DNA from: Pseudomonas sp. LBUM920
GTDB lineage: Bacteria; Pseudomonadota; Gammaproteobacteria; Pseudomonadales; Pseudomonadaceae
Direction: 5' to 3'
DNA: 64,000 nt
Assembly: GCF_003852315.1 (NCBI RefSeq)
Contig: NZ_CP027762.1
Coordinates: 682,001 to 746,000, forward strand
Under the pieces are notes generated by a model. The model did no database searches. It worked only from the letters and a program-made list of their open reading frames with translations, and was not told the DNA's origin. Each line of letters begins with the position of its first letter. The stretch's first letter is position 1. Shown one piece after another: positions 60,669-64,000 of the stretch. Both the position numbers and the translations under genes were made by a program.

Positions 60669-61390
60669 CAATTCCTCGGGGTGCTTGCGGCATCACTGAC
60701 GGCGGCGACTTGATCCTTGGCTTTGGCGACGGGCGTGCCTGAGCCTTTGAGTTTCTCGGCGCGGGCCTGGGCCTCAGTAACTTGCTCGGGGCTCAAGCCC
60801 ATCTGGCTGACCAGTTGCGCGGCCTGCTTCCAGTTGTCCTGATAAATCAATAGCGTCACCAGGTTGACCGCCGCCAGCGGGTCGCTTTGCTTGAGTTCCA
60901 TGGCGGTCATGAATTCAAAGCGTGCGTCTTCCAGGCGCAGTTGATTGAGGTACACCACGCCCAGGTCATTGCGGATTTTCTCGTCGGTGGGCGCCAGCCG
61001 GGCGGCGCGTTGCAAGTGGGCCATTGCTTGCCCGTTATCGCCCTTGGCCGAAGCGATCTGCCCCAGGCCGTGTTCGCCTTCGGCGGCCATGCAGGTGCCG
61101 ATCAGGCTGCGGTACAACGGCTCGGCTTCGCTGCGCCCGAGCAGGCGATAGGCCTTGGCCTGGCGCAGACGCACCTGGGGCAGATTGGCCGGCAAGCTTT
61201 GCAGGTTGGCGAGGCTGGCGTGCAGCTTGCCGTCGCCGGCCATTTCATCGGCCAGGTTCAGCGACAGCTCCTGATCGGAACTGGGCTTGGGGCAACTGCC
61301 GGTGCCGGTAAACGCGCCCCACGGGGTTTGGCCATTGGTGGCGCAGCCACTCAGCAGCAACAGGCTCAAACCGGCTATCAAGGCTTTCAT
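60668..61390 (-). CDS. tadD: TadD Flp pilus assembly lipoprotein
   Basis: 240 residues. The lipobox LSGC gives Cys16, and TPR-like helices follow (AYRLLGRSEAEPLY, HLQRAARLAPTDEKIRNDLGVVYLNQLRLEDARFEF). TadD is a pilotin-like factor for secretin assembly. It lies 10 nt downstream of tadC. Confidence 0.88.
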   Translation of the reverse strand: MKALIAGLSLLLLSGCATNGQTPWGAFTGTGSCPKPSSDQELSLNLADEMAGDGKLHASLANLQSLPANLPQVRLRQAKAYRLLGRSEAEPLYRSLIGTCMAAEGEHGLGQIASAKGDNGQAMAHLQRAARLAPTDEKIRNDLGVVYLNQLRLEDARFEFMTAMELKQSDPLAAVNLVTLLIYQDNWKQAAQLVSQMGLSPEQVTEAQARAEKLKGSGTPVAKAKDQVAAVSDAASTPRN

Positions 61391-61400
61391 CGGGCGCTCC

Positions 61401-62294
61401 TCATAAGTTACTCAAGGCCCGGGTGATGCCAATAAAGGCGGGCCCCCCGAGCACGATCAGCAAGGCGGGAAACAAAAACACCATCATCACCACGGACATT
61501 TTTGCCGACATCTTCGAGACGAATTCCTGGATCCGCGTGAGGCGTCGGTCGTCGAGCAATTGCTTGAGCGACAGCAGCGATTTCATCGCGCCGCCGCCTT
61601 GCTGAACCAGCTGCTGGAGGATGGTGCAGGTGTCGGTGAATTCATCCACGGCCAGCAGCCGAGCGGTCTTGCCCAGCTCCTCGCTCAGCTCAAGGCCCGA
61701 GTCGACCCGTGTCAGGATCAAGCGCAACTCATGGGTCAGCGCCGGCAACAGGCGTTGCGCTTCAATGCTCAGCACGCGCAGCGCTTGTTCAACCGCCATG
61801 CCGGATTCGAACAGGATGCGCAGCAGCGGAATGAAGGTGGATACCTCGCGGGAGATGCGTTGCTGGCGCGCCTTGGCGGCCCTGGCCAGAATGCGCTTGG
61901 GCAACAGATAACCGATGCCGAGCGCCAGCAACGGCGCCAGCCACGGCGAGCCGATCGCGGGGTACATCACCTCCTGGACCACCAGGGTAATGATCAACAG
62001 CAGCAACGGCGTACCGACCTGGAAGGCGGCGAACATCGAGCGCTGGTTGGCTTTGCGCCAACCGACGCGGTTGAGCAGGATCTGGGTTTCGTTGTCCAGG
62101 CTCACCGAGCGTTGCGCGAGCGGGCTGCTACCCAGCTGGCGCATCAGCGTGCCGAACGTGTGTTCGCGCGCCATCTGGCCCTGCAAACGTTGAGCAACCA
62201 GGCGCTGGCCGCGTCGGTGTTTTATCAGGTTGGCCAGTACCAACCCGAGGGCGGCGATGAACAGTACAGCGCTGATCAGCAGTGCAATCGCCAT
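61401..62294 (-). CDS. tadC: TadC inner-membrane platform protein
   Basis: 297 residues, type II secretion F domain: N-terminal TM, two TMs near 85-110, helical cytoplasmic domain (FIPLLRILFESGMAVEQALRVL ... LSEELGKTARLLAVDEFTD), and a C-terminal TM (MVFLFPALLIVLGGPAFIGI). Works with TadB and TadA. One nucleotide separates it from the tadB stop. Confidence 0.92.
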   Translation of the reverse strand: MAIALLISAVLFIAALGLVLANLIKHRRGQRLVAQRLQGQMAREHTFGTLMRQLGSSPLAQRSVSLDNETQILLNRVGWRKANQRSMFAAFQVGTPLLLLIITLVVQEVMYPAIGSPWLAPLLALGIGYLLPKRILARAAKARQQRISREVSTFIPLLRILFESGMAVEQALRVLSIEAQRLLPALTHELRLILTRVDSGLELSEELGKTARLLAVDEFTDTCTILQQLVQQGGGAMKSLLSLKQLLDDRRLTRIQEFVSKMSAKMSVVMMVFLFPALLIVLGGPAFIGITRALSNL

Positions 62295-62295
62295 C

Positions 62296-63177
62296 TCATA
62301 CGCTCCGCAACATGCGCCACAAGGTGAAGCAGCCCAACAACTGCATCACCAGCGCCACGAACAACAGAATGCGCCCGGTGCCGTCGTTCCACATGGTCAT
62401 CAGGTACGCGGGATTCACCGCCAGGAAGTAGCCGATCATCGAGATCGGCAGGGCCGTGAGCACATAGGCCGTGACCCGCGTTTCGCCGGTCAACGCGCGC
62501 AGCTGGCGGGCAGCTTGCTCACGTTCGCGGATCATCTTGATCAGGTTTTCCAAGAGCTCGCTGGCGTTGCCGCCATAGCGGTGGTTGACCTTCAAACCCA
62601 GCGCGAACAGGCGAAACTCATCGCGCTCGTAGAATTCGGCAAAGTCGTGGGCCGATTCCGGCAGGCTCACGCCCAGTTGCACGTTGCGCCGGATACGGCC
62701 CATGGCTTGTTGCAGCGGGTCTTCGGTAATCTCGATGCCGCCCAGCACCGCGTCGGCCAGGGTTCGCCCGGCCTTGAGGCTGCGCACGGTGTGGTCGAGC
62801 AATTGCGGCAGTTGTTCGATCATGCGCTTGATCCGCCGTTGATAGCGCCAGGCGATGTACAGGCGCAGTAACAGCAGCGGCAACACCAACATCACCAACA
62901 GACCGATCCAGCCGGCAACCAGCAGGCCCAGGACTGCGCCCAGCGCCCAGATCGCCAGCCACAGGCCGAGGTTGTCACTGGGTTTGCCCAGGCCTGCGCG
63001 CAGGAACATGCGCTCCACGCCGCTCCACTGGCTGTTCTCTTCGACGAGCTGCGGCTGGCCTTCGGCGAGGCGGCCGAGCACGCGTTCGGTCTGGGCGCGG
63101 CGCAAACCGATCTGGAAGGAGCGAATCGACAGGCCGATCAGAATCAGGCAGATGAGCAGCAGGATGGCCCCGGTCAT
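62296..63177 (-). CDS. tadB: TadB inner-membrane platform protein
   Basis: 293 residues, F-domain paralogue of TadC: N-terminal TM, double TM at about 70-110, helical domain (LPQLLDHTVRSLKAGRTLADAV, RRNVQLGVSLPESAHDF), and a C-terminal TM. The start at 63177 is chosen (MTGAILLLICL); the frame continues upstream only into tadA. Confidence 0.92.
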   Translation of the reverse strand: MTGAILLLICLILIGLSIRSFQIGLRRAQTERVLGRLAEGQPQLVEENSQWSGVERMFLRAGLGKPSDNLGLWLAIWALGAVLGLLVAGWIGLLVMLVLPLLLLRLYIAWRYQRRIKRMIEQLPQLLDHTVRSLKAGRTLADAVLGGIEITEDPLQQAMGRIRRNVQLGVSLPESAHDFAEFYERDEFRLFALGLKVNHRYGGNASELLENLIKMIREREQAARQLRALTGETRVTAYVLTALPISMIGYFLAVNPAYLMTMWNDGTGRILLFVALVMQLLGCFTLWRMLRSV

Positions 63178-63190
63178 GCTTGCGTCCTCT

Positions 63191-64000
63191 TCAAGGCAGT
63201 AACGGTTCGCGGCGCAGTTTTTCACCGGCCGGGTTGACCGCCTCGCGCAGGAAGCCGAAGCCGGTGCGCCGGTCATGGCGGAACAGAGTGTTGGTCACGT
63301 ACACGTCTTCACGGATGCCCACCACCTCGACCACTTCGCTGACGCAACGGCGGCCGTCCGGCAGGCGGGTCAGTTGAATCACCACGTCCAGCGCCGCACA
63401 GATCATTTGTCGCAGGGTTTTCTCGGCCACCACACGGCCGGTCAAGCCCACCAGGGTTTCCAGGCGCAGCAACGCGTCTGCCGCGTTGTTGGCGTGCACG
63501 GTACTCATGGAACCGTCGTGGCCGGTGTTCATGGCGGTCAGTACATCAAGCACTTCCACGCCGCGAATCTCACCCAGAATGATGCGGTCGGGGCGCATCC
63601 GCAGGGCGTTGCGGATCAGGTCGCTGGCTTTCACCTCACCATGGCCCTCGGCGTTCGGCGGGCGGGTTTCCAGGCGCACGACGTGAGGGTGACCCAGTTG
63701 CAGTTCGGCCACGTCTTCGATGGTGACGAGCCGTTCATGCGGGTTGATCAGCTGACTGAGAATATTCAGCAGCGTGGTTTTACCGGTGCCGGTGCCGCCG
63801 CTGATCAGGATGTTGCAGCGCTTGCCCACCGCTTCCTGGAAGAAGTCGAAGATATTCTGGTCGATGGTCTGCATGGCCACCAGGTCGCTGCTCTTGAGCA
63901 TGTCCTTGCGAAATTTCCGAATCGACAGGCACGGCCCGTCCAGGGCAATCGGCGGGATGATCGCGTTGACCCGGCTGCCATCGGGCAGGCGCGCATCCAC
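63191..64000 (-). CDS. tadA: TadA (CpaF) secretion ATPase, 5' end outside window
   Basis: The last 269 residues of the hexameric ATPase powering Flp pilus assembly. Walker A GGTGTGKTT, Asp box TIEDVAELQ, Walker B RIILGEIRG and the His box STVHAN are all visible, and the N-terminal part is cut by the window edge. It is followed by tadB after 13 nt. Confidence 0.95.
   Translation of the reverse strand: MDARLPDGSRVNAIIPPIALDGPCLSIRKFRKDMLKSSDLVAMQTIDQNIFDFFQEAVGKRCNILISGGTGTGKTTLLNILSQLINPHERLVTIEDVAELQLGHPHVVRLETRPPNAEGHGEVKASDLIRNALRMRPDRIILGEIRGVEVLDVLTAMNTGHDGSMSTVHANNAADALLRLETLVGLTGRVVAEKTLRQMICAALDVVIQLTRLPDGRRCVSEVVEVVGIREDVYVTNTLFRHDRRTGFGFLREAVNPAGEKLRREPLLP

Overview
The window is chromosomal DNA from a fluorescent Pseudomonas, most likely of the P. 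fluorescens group. Evidence: high GC with Pseudomonas codon use; many intergenic REP/REPIN-type inverted repeats of the GTGGGAG(C/G)(G/T)GGCTTGC family; and a gene order (retS-purD-purH-fis-dusB-zinc ribbon/DUF3426-prmA-accC-accB-aroQ-MCP-gcbA-DUF2333-NUDIX-sui1-speA) that, from memory, matches the P. aeruginosa PA4856-to-PA4839 neighbourhood. No tRNA, rRNA, CRISPR, prophage or IS element was seen. The window opens inside one gene (1-329) and closes inside tadA.

Region 1 (0.3-10.5 kb) is a metal-uptake island, all on the minus strand. A TonB-dependent receptor with a BtuCDF/FecBCD-type ABC importer (337-5325) lies beside a copper module (5477-10482): DUF2946, PCu(A)C chaperone, DUF2946, OprC-type copper receptor and a PepSY protein. 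A Zur-like palindrome lies just upstream of the first receptor, so that importer may serve zinc rather than iron. The copper proteins carry Met/His/Cys copper-ligand motifs.

Region 2 (11.2-17.5 kb) holds two divergent aerobic cobalamin operons: cobK-cobL (minus) and cobG-cobH-cobI-cobJ (plus), all overlapping end to end, with a CbiG-like domain fused to CobJ.

Region 3 (17.7-40.1 kb) has an unrecognised protein and a MarC-family membrane protein, then the conserved housekeeping and regulatory block: RetS hybrid kinase, purine synthesis (PurD, PurH), Fis/DusB, PrmA, biotin carboxylase and its carrier protein, AroQ, a chemoreceptor, the GcbA diguanylate cyclase, Sui1 and SpeA.

Region 4 (40.3-53.4 kb) carries an esterase lipoprotein, a MATE exporter, a large thioester alpha-2-macroglobulin lipoprotein paired with penicillin-binding protein 1C, a MazG-like pyrophosphohydrolase, the CmoM tRNA methyltransferase and two DUF4136 lipoproteins. 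It also contains an unusual direct tandem array of single REP arms.

Region 5 (53.6-64 kb) is part of a Flp/Tad pilus locus: a TadG-like protein, PprA sensor kinase, TadE-like pseudopilin, FppA prepilin peptidase and PprB regulator, then DUF3613, TadD, TadC, TadB and TadA (truncated). PprA/PprB would control the locus, FppA process its prepilins, and TadA/B/C/D drive assembly.
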